Source of the DNA: Tuwongella immobilis
GTDB taxonomy: Bacteria > Planctomycetota > Planctomycetia > Gemmatales > Gemmataceae
Length of the DNA stretch: 64,000 nt
Direction: 5' to 3'
Assembly: GCF_901538355.1 (NCBI RefSeq)
Contig: NZ_LR593887.1
Location: 3,262,920-3,326,919, forward strand
Shown here: positions 18,521 to 26,466 of the stretch, in pieces
Position numbering within the stretch: the stretch's first letter is position 1
Layout: the number at the start of each line of letters is the position of its first letter
Position numbers and translations under genes: made by a program
Notes under the pieces: model-generated
Told to the model about the DNA's origin: nothing
What the model saw: the letters and a program-made list of their open reading frames with translations, nothing else
Database searches by the model: none

Positions 18521-19309
18521 TCACCGAGTTGATTCGGGAGCCGGAGTCGCAAAAATCTCCTTGGCATCCGAATCGATCAACGTGATTATTAACCAGACAC
18601 CGGCAGGGAATCCAGGAATGCAACAGCAATTCACCAGATTCACCATGCTGGCCACACAGCCGACCATGGCAAACTGGTAGGTTTTCAAGCGAATCGCTTG
18701 AAAGGCACCCACGGCACTCAACAGCGACATAAGCAACCCAAACATCGCACCGCGTTGACGATACGCCATGGCGGCTTGGATGCCCTCTTCGTCCACTTTC
18801 GCGGGGGGCTGGTCCGGATTCGCGGGTACATCTGCTGGAGGATTCACAGGTTGCGCATTGGCCTGCCCGTCTGGCGGATTCTCCGCATTTGCCGGCTGTT
18901 TGGGATCGACCGGGACAACCACCAGTGGTTCATCCAGAAATTGATTGAACATCTGAAGTTCTTGGATGATGAACTTTCGGAACGATTCCGGAAATTGCAA
19001 ACTAAGTGTCACCAGCGTTCCGTTGACAATCACACCCATCAACCCGACCAGCAGCACCAGCATGGCCGGGAACATCAGCGATTCCCGCAACTTATGGCGT
19101 TTCTGCGGTGGCGTCAGTTCGGGTTCCACTGGCGGCAGGTCCGGCAATCGCTCGGGGGCACTCAGAGTCCCATCGGCCAAGCGTTTCGGTGCTTGAAACA
19201 TCGCGTAGCAATGCGGACATTGCACGGGTGTCCCGAACATGCTGGTGGGCACCCGAACCTGTTGATGGCAGGCTGGGCAATGAATGGCCGTGGTTTCCGA
19301 ATCCTTCAT
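18521..19309 (-). CDS. Zinc-ribbon membrane protein, unknown
   Basis: The 262-residue product starts with a zinc ribbon: CPACHQQVRVP, then VQCPHCYAMFQAP, i.e. two CxxC pairs 20-odd residues apart. A Pro-rich linker follows, then a hydrophobic helix (MLVLLVGLMGVIVNG), a Pro/Asn/Asp-rich loop, and two more hydrophobic segments (FGLLMSLLSAVGAF and a Cys-rich CVASMVNLVNCCCIPGFPAG segment). This ribbon-plus-membrane layout is common in planctomycete hypothetical proteins. The frame opens at 19438 but the Met at 19309 directly precedes the zinc ribbon and was chosen. Function is unknown. Confidence 0.7.
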   Translation of the reverse strand: MKDSETTAIHCPACHQQVRVPTSMFGTPVQCPHCYAMFQAPKRLADGTLSAPERLPDLPPVEPELTPPQKRHKLRESLMFPAMLVLLVGLMGVIVNGTLVTLSLQFPESFRKFIIQELQMFNQFLDEPLVVVPVDPKQPANAENPPDGQANAQPVNPPADVPANPDQPPAKVDEEGIQAAMAYRQRGAMFGLLMSLLSAVGAFQAIRLKTYQFAMVGCVASMVNLVNCCCIPGFPAGVWLIITLIDSDAKEIFATPAPESTR

Positions 19310-19404
19310 CGAATCTCTCACCCCAAACTTGGAACAAATTGAGCGAGAAGGCTTCCCGGTCGCTCCTATGATGGATTGTAGCGAGTGATGGCTTCTTTGG
19401 GCGG

Positions 19405-19911
19405 ATGAACCGAGAGATTCTGATGTTGGCAACGGCAATTCCGACTTGGTTGCAAACGTGGCTTCCCGATGGCTGGGGATGGACGCAACTGCTCATTCTG
19501 GCGGTGGTGCTATTCTTTAGCACCATGCTGCTGAGTCTGCTCAGCGTTGCAATCGTGATTGTGCGATTACCCGAAGATTATCTGATGCCCAGCTACGATG
19601 CCAAAGCGAATCGGCCCAAGCATCCGGTGCTGCGAATTCTCTGGCTGATCGCACGCAACGTGTTTGGAATCTTGCTCGTTGCGCTGGGAGTGGTGCTTTC
19701 CTTACCAGGCGTCCCCGGTCAGGGATTGTTGACCATTTTTATGGGATTGCTGGTGATGGATTTCCCAGGAAAACGTCGGTTAGAGCGATGGATGATTGGG
19801 CGTCCCACACTGTTGCAGGCGGCCAATCGGCTGCGTGCCCGATGGAACCGCCCGCCACTGCAAGATCCGCACCGAGCGGAAGTGGTTGCCCCGGAAGAAC
19901 TTACACCGTGA
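19405..19911 (+). CDS. Small integral membrane protein, PGPGW-like
   Basis: The 168-residue product has two hydrophobic stretches, LLILAVVLFFSTMLLSLLSV (about 29-55) and FGILLVALGVVLSLPGVPGQG with LLTIFMGLLVMDF (about 87-118), then a basic C-terminal region (KRRLERWMIGRP). The LPGVPGQG turn resembles the motif of the PGPGW membrane-protein family, whose role is unknown; this assignment is tentative. The ATG at 19423 has a better placed GAGAG ribosome site and may be the true start. The 3' end overlaps the convergent aldolase gene by 11 bases. Confidence 0.6.
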   Translation: MNREILMLATAIPTWLQTWLPDGWGWTQLLILAVVLFFSTMLLSLLSVAIVIVRLPEDYLMPSYDAKANRPKHPVLRILWLIARNVFGILLVALGVVLSLPGVPGQGLLTIFMGLLVMDFPGKRRLERWMIGRPTLLQAANRLRARWNRPPLQDPHRAEVVAPEELTP

Positions 19912-21025
19912 TCAGCCGGTTGCGACTGGCGATTTCCCAGCGATCGACCACTTCCCCCTGGGAAATGACAATCGCATCATGGTGCAACGCACAAGTCGGG
20001 CAAACGTGCATCGGCAGCGCGTAAATCTCGTCGCCGGGCTCGTAGCGATCGGCGACCGGCGTATCGATGGCAAAATGCTCTTCGTTGTGCATGATCGGCG
20101 TGTATTCGGGAATATCCAACAGAGCGATCCGCTTTCCGGCGGGTGGATCGCTGGCAATCGCTTTGTTGCCCAGATCCATCGTCAATCGTCCGGGCGTTGG
20201 CTTGGAAATCACCCGCGTCAGCATCACCGCGGCGGGAATGAACCCGGCGAGATCGGCATAGCGACCCCCGTATCCCGCATCATGCAAGGCAAAGGTGCCA
20301 GGCGAACATTCGAGTCCCGGAACATTCATGGATGCGAACATCGGGAATGTCGGTGTTCCGCCGGCGATCAGCTTCGGCACTGGGCAGCCGCTGCGTTCCA
20401 GAGTCGCCCGCAATTCCAGGAGCGGCCCGATGAGGTTGGCCACCGCTTGGCGGCGTTCATCGATGCTCTCTTGATGATTGTGCCCATCATACGCTTGAAT
20501 CCCGACCGGATTCAGTCCGGGAAGTTGGCACGCTTGCTGATAGAGCGATGCCGCGAGTGGCCCGCAGGCAATCCCGGTGCGGTGGTGTCCCACATCCACA
20601 TCCATCACCACATCCACCGTCAGCCCCTCTTTGGAAACTCCATCGGAGAGGGCTTGGGCGGATTTGGGATGATCGATGAGGCAGGAAAATCGCGTCGCGG
20701 GATACTTGCGAATCAGCGCAACGAGTCGCTGCACATTCGGCCCGACCAACGGATACGCAATCAGCACGTCATCCGCCTGACATTGTCCGAGCATTTCGGC
20801 TTCGGCAATCGTCGCGCATTTGTGCTTGCGAATCCCCTGCGCTTGCTCCATCTTCACAATTTCGCGGGTCTTGTGCGTTTTGACATGCGGTCGCAGCCGA
20901 TCCGCACTTCCGGCCATCTTCACCGCCAGCGCGATATTCTGTTCGATGAAATCACGATAAAACAATAACGCGGGAGAAAACACCGAAGCTGCATTCTTCA
21001 GGCGATACCGGTCGCTGGTCAACAT
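19901..21025 (-). CDS. D-threonine aldolase / D-serine dehydratase-like PLP enzyme
   Basis: The 374-residue product belongs to the alanine-racemase-fold PLP family that includes metal-dependent D-threonine aldolase and D-serine dehydratase. It has the PLP-lysine segment RPHVKTHKTREI near residue 47, a VVMDVDVGHHRTGI strand, QAYDGHNHQ, LIAGGTPTFPM and a C-terminal metal site HVCPTCALH (His-x-Cys), typical of the family. The reaction would be cleavage of D-3-hydroxy amino acids to glycine plus an aldehyde, or deamination; which one is not decided by sequence. The Met at 21025 was chosen over one at 21052. Confidence 0.8.
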   Translation of the reverse strand: MLTSDRYRLKNAASVFSPALLFYRDFIEQNIALAVKMAGSADRLRPHVKTHKTREIVKMEQAQGIRKHKCATIAEAEMLGQCQADDVLIAYPLVGPNVQRLVALIRKYPATRFSCLIDHPKSAQALSDGVSKEGLTVDVVMDVDVGHHRTGIACGPLAASLYQQACQLPGLNPVGIQAYDGHNHQESIDERRQAVANLIGPLLELRATLERSGCPVPKLIAGGTPTFPMFASMNVPGLECSPGTFALHDAGYGGRYADLAGFIPAAVMLTRVISKPTPGRLTMDLGNKAIASDPPAGKRIALLDIPEYTPIMHNEEHFAIDTPVADRYEPGDEIYALPMHVCPTCALHHDAIVISQGEVVDRWEIASRNRLITV

Positions 21026-21159
21026 CCGCCAATCCTCGCTAGATCCCTTCAACGGTGGGTCACATGGGGAGAGGTTGCCAGTGTATCATGATGCGAAACC
21101 AGTGTGGCCAGGAATGGCAAAAAAATGCGGGCTTTCGCAAGCGGTGATGAAATGCAAAC

Positions 21160-21199
21160 CATCCCATGAGCGGTTCCTTTCGGAACCAGTCATGGGATG
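21160..21199 (-). terminator. Long hairpin downstream of ilvB
   Basis: CATCCCATGA (21160-21169) pairs with TCATGGGATG (21190-21199), and an inner GGTTCC/GGAACC pair (21172-21177 with 21182-21187) extends the stem around a 4-base loop. It lies 33 bases past the ilvB stop. No strong T-run follows on the minus strand. Confidence 0.6.
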
Positions 21200-21232
21200 G
21201 CGAAAATGTCAAGCGACGGATCGCCGAAGCGA

Positions 21233-22999
21233 TTAGACCTTGATGATGTCGTGGACGGTCATGCCGGATGGGATCATCGGCAGAACGTGTTCTTGATGCG
21301 GAACGCGGACGTCCAGCAAGAACGGGCCATCCGTTTCGATCATCTCAATCAGCGCGGCGTCGAGATCTTCCTTCTTGATGACCGTGCGGGCCGGCACTTT
21401 GAAGCCTTTGGCCAGGGTCACAAAGTCGGGATACGGTTCGGATTCGTGGCCGGCCCCGAGATAGGTTTGGGCACGATTGCTACCGTGGAATCGGTCTTCC
21501 CATTGGACGACCATCCCCAAATGCTGATTGTTCAGCAGCAGCACCTTGGCATTGATCTTTTCAACATGGGCACAGGCAAGTTCTTGAATGTTCATCAAGA
21601 AGCTGCCGTCGCCGTCGATGTCGATGACCAGATGATCCGGGTGCGCGACCTTCGCTCCCATGGCCGCCGGCAGGCCGAAGCCCATGGTGCCCAATCCGCC
21701 CGAGGTCACCCAGGTTCGCGGATTGTTGAAGTGGAAGTACTGAGCGGCCCACATTTGATGCTGACCGACGCCCGTGGAGACGATCGTCTTATCGAGCATG
21801 TTGCGATCTTTGAGAATCTTCCACATTCGCGCGATGGCGTATTGCGGGAGAATCGCATCTTGGCGATCTTCGTAGCGGAGCGGTTCGGTTTCGCGCCAGT
21901 GATCGATTTGTCGCATCCAGTCGCTGTATCGGCCACCGGCGACGAGATCGGAGTTTTCTTCGCGTTCCAGCAGCGTATTCAGCCCTTGCACGGCTTGCTT
22001 CAGATCGCCATGAACGGCCACATGGGCGACTTTGTTTTTGTGCAATTCCGACGGATCAACGTCGATATGCACGATGCGGCCATGCTTGGCAAATTCGCTG
22101 AGTTTGCCGGTGACGCGGTCATCGAAGCGCACGCCGAATGCCAGCAGCAGATCGGCGTCGTTGATGGCGTAGTTCGAGTACACCGTGCCGTGCATGCCGA
22201 GCATTTGCAAGCAGAGATAGTGCTCGCTGGGGAATCCGCCCAACCCGTGAAGCGTCAGTGCAACCGGAATTCCGGTGAGTTCGGCGAATTTCTTCAGCGC
22301 TTCGGAAGCGCCGGAATGCACGATGCCACCACCACCGTAGATGACCGGCTTCTTGCTGGAGCGAATGAGCTGCATGATTGGTAGCAATTCATCCAGCTTC
22401 GGCGAGCGGCTACCCTTGTAGCCGGGCAGTTGCATCGGCGCATCATAGTTGGGGATGATTTCGCGGTTTTGAATGTCCTTGGGCACATCGATAATCACCG
22501 GACCGGGACGGCCCGTGGTGGCGATGTGGAAGGCTTCTTTCATGATCCGAGGCAGGTCTTCCGTGCGGGTGACCAAGTAGTGATGCTTGGTGATGGCGCG
22601 GCAAACTTCCACAATCGGAGTTTCTTGAAACGCATCCGTTCCGATGACGGGTGTGCTGACTTGGCCGGTAATGGCGATCACCGGAACCGAGTCCATCTTG
22701 GCATCGGCCAGAATGGTGACAAAATTGGTCGCACCGGGGCCGCTGGTGGACATGCAGACGCCGACCTTCCCGGTCGTGCGGGCATACCCGTGGGCCATGA
22801 ATCCGCCGCCTTGTTCGTGTCGCGGCAGAATGGTGCGGATCTTATCGGTTACTCGGGTGAGCGCCTGGTGAATGGGCATGCTCGCACCGCCGGGATAGGC
22901 GAATACGACATCCACACCTTCGTTAATCAGACATTGAACCAGAATATCAGCACCGGATTGCTTTTTCGGTCCGGTTGTGGTCGAGGTGGAATCACCCAT
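21233..22999 (-). CDS. ilvB: Acetolactate synthase large subunit
   Basis: This ThDP enzyme condenses pyruvate to acetolactate (or with 2-oxobutyrate) in branched-chain amino acid synthesis. The 588-residue product has the N-terminal [17 protein letters not shown] segment with the ThDP glutamate region, [15 protein letters not shown], the [13 protein letters not shown] segment, and the ThDP/Mg motif [15 protein letters not shown] followed by [15 protein letters not shown]. Met at 22999 was chosen; an upstream extension to 23125 does not match the family. No small regulatory subunit gene (ilvN) is adjacent on either side. Confidence 0.93.
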   Translation of the reverse strand: MGDSTSTTTGPKKQSGADILVQCLINEGVDVVFAYPGGASMPIHQALTRVTDKIRTILPRHEQGGGFMAHGYARTTGKVGVCMSTSGPGATNFVTILADAKMDSVPVIAITGQVSTPVIGTDAFQETPIVEVCRAITKHHYLVTRTEDLPRIMKEAFHIATTGRPGPVIIDVPKDIQNREIIPNYDAPMQLPGYKGSRSPKLDELLPIMQLIRSSKKPVIYGGGGIVHSGASEALKKFAELTGIPVALTLHGLGGFPSEHYLCLQMLGMHGTVYSNYAINDADLLLAFGVRFDDRVTGKLSEFAKHGRIVHIDVDPSELHKNKVAHVAVHGDLKQAVQGLNTLLEREENSDLVAGGRYSDWMRQIDHWRETEPLRYEDRQDAILPQYAIARMWKILKDRNMLDKTIVSTGVGQHQMWAAQYFHFNNPRTWVTSGGLGTMGFGLPAAMGAKVAHPDHLVIDIDGDGSFLMNIQELACAHVEKINAKVLLLNNQHLGMVVQWEDRFHGSNRAQTYLGAGHESEPYPDFVTLAKGFKVPARTVIKKEDLDAALIEMIETDGPFLLDVRVPHQEHVLPMIPSGMTVHDIIKV

Positions 23000-23163
23000 T
23001 TGCCAGAAACCTCTTCGTTTCCAGAAGCATCGAGAGAGCGCGAATGCCCGGAATCTCAACGAGCTTTTCGCATCCCTGCAGTATAGAGGATCATGACCAT
23101 TTGGCAGGAACCAAAAATGGCCCATCCCCGGAAAATCATCTAAATTTCTTCATCGGGATACCG

Positions 23164-23790
23164 TTAACAACGGGTAGCTCGGCGATTCCGAGTCTTTGGT
23201 TCGCAGAATCGGCCCTGAATGGCCCGCACCAGATCGGCATTATTGCGAATTGGAATCTGAAATTCGGTGAATCCAATCCCGACGACTTCCGGCTCGTGAC
23301 CATCCGAGTTACCCAGACAAGCGAACTGTGGGTATCGTTCGCGTAAATCTTTGGCTCGGCGGCGTAAATCGTCATCCATATTGTTGGACAACATTTCGAT
23401 GCCGTCCAATTCCGGATGTTTCGACAGATAGATGCCTTCGAATTGCTGTCCCCATCGGTTGGGATGGGCGGCGATGGTGGCTGCGCCTTGGGCGTGGGCT
23501 TCGCGGCAAAGGTCAACCCAGTACATTCCCCGGCGAAGTTTGGTTGCGTCGGTCGCGCCGTAGACAAGCAGATCGCCATCTCGACCGCTGACTTCGATTC
23601 CCGAAAGAATTACCAATTCCGGAGCCAACGCACGAAGTTCCTCGAGCTCATCATCCGGCCATTGGTAATCGTGTTCGGTAATCACGATTCCATCCAGCCC
23701 GACTTCGACAGCTCGACGGACTAATTCATGCGGATGCATGATGCTATCCGGGGAGTGACGCGAAGTGTGCAGATGGAGGTCAAATTTCAT
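23164..23790 (-). CDS. PHP-domain phosphoesterase
   Basis: The 208-residue product is a single PHP domain, a metal-dependent phosphoesterase fold. Metal-binding motifs are visible: DLHLHTSRHSPDS at the N-terminus, TEHDYQWPDDE near residue 38, a SGIEVSG segment, AAHPNRWG and GNSDGHEPEVVG. Substrates of related stand-alone PHP proteins include histidinol phosphate, nucleotides and 3',5'-bisphosphates; none can be picked here. The Met at 23790 (MKFDLHLHT) fits the family; the frame is open further upstream into the neighbouring gene. Confidence 0.82.
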   Translation of the reverse strand: MKFDLHLHTSRHSPDSIMHPHELVRRAVEVGLDGIVITEHDYQWPDDELEELRALAPELVILSGIEVSGRDGDLLVYGATDATKLRRGMYWVDLCREAHAQGAATIAAHPNRWGQQFEGIYLSKHPELDGIEMLSNNMDDDLRRRAKDLRERYPQFACLGNSDGHEPEVVGIGFTEFQIPIRNNADLVRAIQGRFCEPKTRNRRATRC

Positions 23791-23848
23791 CACCCAAACT
23801 CCGTGGGAAATCGATGCGCGGGGACGCCACCTTGCGATCCACCCCAGA

Positions 23849-24469
23849 TTAAATTCCCGCGGCTGGTTCTGAAAAGTCCAGATTCGGGAAAGGATATTCC
23901 ATGTAGGTTGCCGTTTCTCGAGCGACACGCTCACCCAGCAATCGGTTCACGACATGGATGGATGCGTCGATTCCCGAAGAAATACCACCCGAAGTAATCA
24001 GATGGCCTGTATCGATGACGCGCTTCGATGGGCAGAGAATCGCTTTCGGGGCAGCGACTTTCAGAAAATCAAATGCTAAATGATGTGTCGTAGCTTCTTT
24101 GCCATCCAGCAAGCCGAGTTTGCCCAGAATCAGCGACCCGGTACAAACACTGAGGACGATTTCCGCGGCGGGAGCCATTTTTTTCACAAATTCCAACGTC
24201 GCGGGGTTGTGAACTTCGCGGCGAGTGCCGTAACCACCCGGAATAATGAGAATATCCGGCTGCGGGCAATCGGCATAACTCAGATGCGGATTGACCGAGA
24301 AGCCTTTGCGGGCCAACACGGGTTGCATCGTTTCCGCCACCAGTTTGACCTCGAACGGGTTTTCTTGTTCCGCGCGGCCGGTCACGGAAAAAACTTCGAA
24401 TGGCCCCGCAAAATCGAGAACTTCGACTTCCTCAAACAGGATGATCGCTACCAGTCGCACTCGGGTCAT
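23849..24469 (-). CDS. DJ-1/PfpI family protein (isonitrile-hydratase-like)
   Basis: The 206-residue product has a class-I glutamine-amidotransferase-like fold. It starts with VAIILFEEVEVLDFAGPFEVF, has IIPGGYGTRREVHNP, the nucleophile elbow SVCTGSLILGKLGLLDG with the reactive cysteine, and a C-terminal TSGGISSGIDASIHVVNRLLG segment. This pattern matches the isonitrile hydratase group and the N-terminal domain of AraC-type regulators; no DNA-binding domain follows. The Met at 24469 was chosen. It lies 58 bases upstream of the PHP gene on the same strand. Confidence 0.8.
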   Translation of the reverse strand: MTRVRLVAIILFEEVEVLDFAGPFEVFSVTGRAEQENPFEVKLVAETMQPVLARKGFSVNPHLSYADCPQPDILIIPGGYGTRREVHNPATLEFVKKMAPAAEIVLSVCTGSLILGKLGLLDGKEATTHHLAFDFLKVAAPKAILCPSKRVIDTGHLITSGGISSGIDASIHVVNRLLGERVARETATYMEYPFPNLDFSEPAAGI

Positions 24470-24557
24470 CGGGATTGCCTCACGAGGAAAACCGTTCAGA
24501 GTTCTGGTTAGTGTAGCACAAATTGGCAAGAACTCCGAGAGGGGAAGCCTGAAACGC

Positions 24558-24586
24558 TTGTCATGGAAATCGATCGCGGTTAAGAT
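24558..24586 (+). promoter_or_regulatory. Putative promoter of the marR-efflux operon
   Basis: TTGTCA (24558-24563) and TAAGAT (24581-24586) are 17 bases apart. A short inverted repeat, TTAG-cctc-CTAA (24601-24612), lies just downstream near the expected transcript start and could be an operator for the MarR protein encoded next; that is only a suggestion. Confidence 0.4.
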
Positions 24587-24631
24587 GTACCAAGAACTGA
24601 TTAGCCTCCTAACCGTTCGGAGCGAGTACCC

Positions 24632-25099
24632 ATGCTCGAATTCGACTTTGAGGCAAGCATCGGCTACTGGACCTCAGCAATCGCACACGCCATGGAACGT
24701 GCGATGAATGAGGAATTGGCATCGCATGGCATCACCTATCAGCAATGGCAGGTCTTGGCCTGGTTGGTCCACGACGGGGAATTGGCCCAGAGTGAACTGG
24801 CCGAGCGGATGAAAATCGAACCACCGACGCTTGTTGGAATTTTGGATCGGATGGAACGTAATGGTTGGATCAGCCGCGAGCCGTGCTTGGTCGATCGTCG
24901 CAAAAAGATGATCCGACCCACACCGCGGGTGGAACCAATCTGGCTGACCATGGTGAGCTGCGCACATAAGATTCGCGCTCAAGCCGCCTCGGGGCTGACC
25001 CCCGAAGAAGTTCAACAGACGCTTCAATCGTTGCAAAAAATGATGACCAACCTGCGCAACGCTCGCTTGCAAAAGGAGAGCGGTCATGATGCGACTTGA
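24632..25099 (+). CDS. MarR-family transcriptional regulator
   Basis: The 155-residue product is a winged-helix regulator. It has the MarR layout: N-terminal dimerisation helix, ITYQQWQVLAWL, the recognition helix region LAERMKIEPPTLVGILDRMER, the wing NGWISREPCLVDRRKKMIRP, and a long C-terminal helix. It is the first gene of an operon with an MFP and an RND pump and overlaps the MFP gene by 14 bases. By analogy with other efflux-linked MarR proteins it probably represses its own operon and is released by a small ligand; ligand unknown. Confidence 0.9.
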   Translation: MLEFDFEASIGYWTSAIAHAMERAMNEELASHGITYQQWQVLAWLVHDGELAQSELAERMKIEPPTLVGILDRMERNGWISREPCLVDRRKKMIRPTPRVEPIWLTMVSCAHKIRAQAASGLTPEEVQQTLQSLQKMMTNLRNARLQKESGHDAT

Positions 25100-26420
25100 A
25101 CCGATGATTCGTCGCGGATTGGGATTGGTGCTGCTACTCGGCCTGCTGCTTGGCAGCGGGTCGCGTGCTTGGGCGCAATTTGGCCCCGCTTCGGTTGCCG
25201 TTTCCACGGTCGTGCAGCGCGAAATTGCGAGTGGGCAAAGTTTCGTCGGCACGATCCGTCCTTCTCGGATTAGTACCATTGGCAGTGCGGTCGATGGCCG
25301 CGTTGAGGAATTATACGTCAACGAAGGTGACCGGATCGAGAAAGGGAAACCAATTGCGAAATTGCGTTCCAAAACGCTCGAACTGGAACGCGATGCCGCC
25401 CAGGCCATGCTGGAGATGTATCAGGCGGAGTTGAACGAACTCGAAAACGGATCTCGCCCTGCGGAAATCGAAGCCGCTCGGGCGAATTTAGCCGTTGCCG
25501 AGGCTCGAGCGGAGTTCACCCGCGCGAAACTGAAACGGACCCGCACGCTGTACACCAACCAACGCACGGTGTCCGAAGAAGAATTGCAAGAAGCCGTCTC
25601 TGCCGCCGCGCAAGCCGAGCAACAGGTCAATCAAAGCAAAGCCGAATTCGCACTGATTCAAGAAGGCCCACGCAAGGAAAAGATTGCGCAGAACAAAGCG
25701 AAAGTGCTTTCCCAGCAAGAGGTTGTGAATCGGCTCAACGACCAAATCGCCCTGCACACGATTCGGGCACCGTTCGATGGGTATATCACCGTCGAACATA
25801 CCGAAGTGGGATTCTGGCAGAAGCGTGGGGATGCCGTGGTGGAAATGATTGAACTCGACGAGGTCGATGTCGAGATTCAAGTCAACGAAGACGCCATCAC
25901 GGGTGTAACCATCGGCTCCAGCGTGCGAGTCGAAATTTCGGCGATTCCGGATCGCGTGTTCGAGGGAACCATCGCGTTCATTGTGCCCCAGGCGAACCCG
26001 CGCTCGCGAACCTTCCCGGTCAAAATCCGATTGAAAAACTCGGTGGTCAACGGTTCTCCACTGCTGAAGTCGAACCTCTTTGCACGGGCGACGCTCCCAG
26101 TGGGTGCCAAAGAAAAGATGCTGCTGGTGCCCAAGGATGCCATCGTGCTGGGTGGCCCTTCCCCGATGGTGTTCATCGTCGATGCCTCACCGATGGATGC
26201 GACGAAATCGATTGCCAAGCCAGTCCCCGTGCAACTGGGGATCACTCAGGGCGGGTTGATTCAGGTGAAAGCCCCCCTGCAACCCGGTCAGAAAGTCATT
26301 GTGCAAGGGAACGAGCGACTCTTCCCGATGGCCCCGGTGATCGTTCAACGCGAATATGCTCCGGATAAGGTCGGACCGCAAAAGTCCGTCCTCGATCCGC
26401 TCGTGCCGAACGCTCCGTAA
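25086..26420 (+). CDS. RND efflux periplasmic adaptor (membrane-fusion protein)
   Basis: The 444-residue product has a signal peptide to about residue 30 (AWAQF), a lipoyl-like half (SAVDGRVEELYVNEGDRIEKG), a long alpha-helical hairpin rich in Ala, Glu and Gln (about 95-205), the returning lipoyl half (IRAPFDGYITVEHTEVG) and beta-barrel and membrane-proximal domains. It links the inner-membrane RND pump encoded next to an outer-membrane channel; no TolC-type gene is in this operon. The start overlaps marR by 14 bases. Met7 is an alternative start. Confidence 0.9.
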   Translation: MMRLEPMIRRGLGLVLLLGLLLGSGSRAWAQFGPASVAVSTVVQREIASGQSFVGTIRPSRISTIGSAVDGRVEELYVNEGDRIEKGKPIAKLRSKTLELERDAAQAMLEMYQAELNELENGSRPAEIEAARANLAVAEARAEFTRAKLKRTRTLYTNQRTVSEEELQEAVSAAAQAEQQVNQSKAEFALIQEGPRKEKIAQNKAKVLSQQEVVNRLNDQIALHTIRAPFDGYITVEHTEVGFWQKRGDAVVEMIELDEVDVEIQVNEDAITGVTIGSSVRVEISAIPDRVFEGTIAFIVPQANPRSRTFPVKIRLKNSVVNGSPLLKSNLFARATLPVGAKEKMLLVPKDAIVLGGPSPMVFIVDASPMDATKSIAKPVPVQLGITQGGLIQVKAPLQPGQKVIVQGNERLFPMAPVIVQREYAPDKVGPQKSVLDPLVPNAP

Positions 26421-26466
26421 CCGCTCTTGCGATTGCAGCCAACAGTTCCCCTTGGAGACGGTCCGA

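Noticed and set aside
21197-22384. Plus-strand frame (395 codons) opposite ilvB
   Set aside because: Antisense shadow of ilvB; composition is Gly/His/Arg/Val-rich with no domain.
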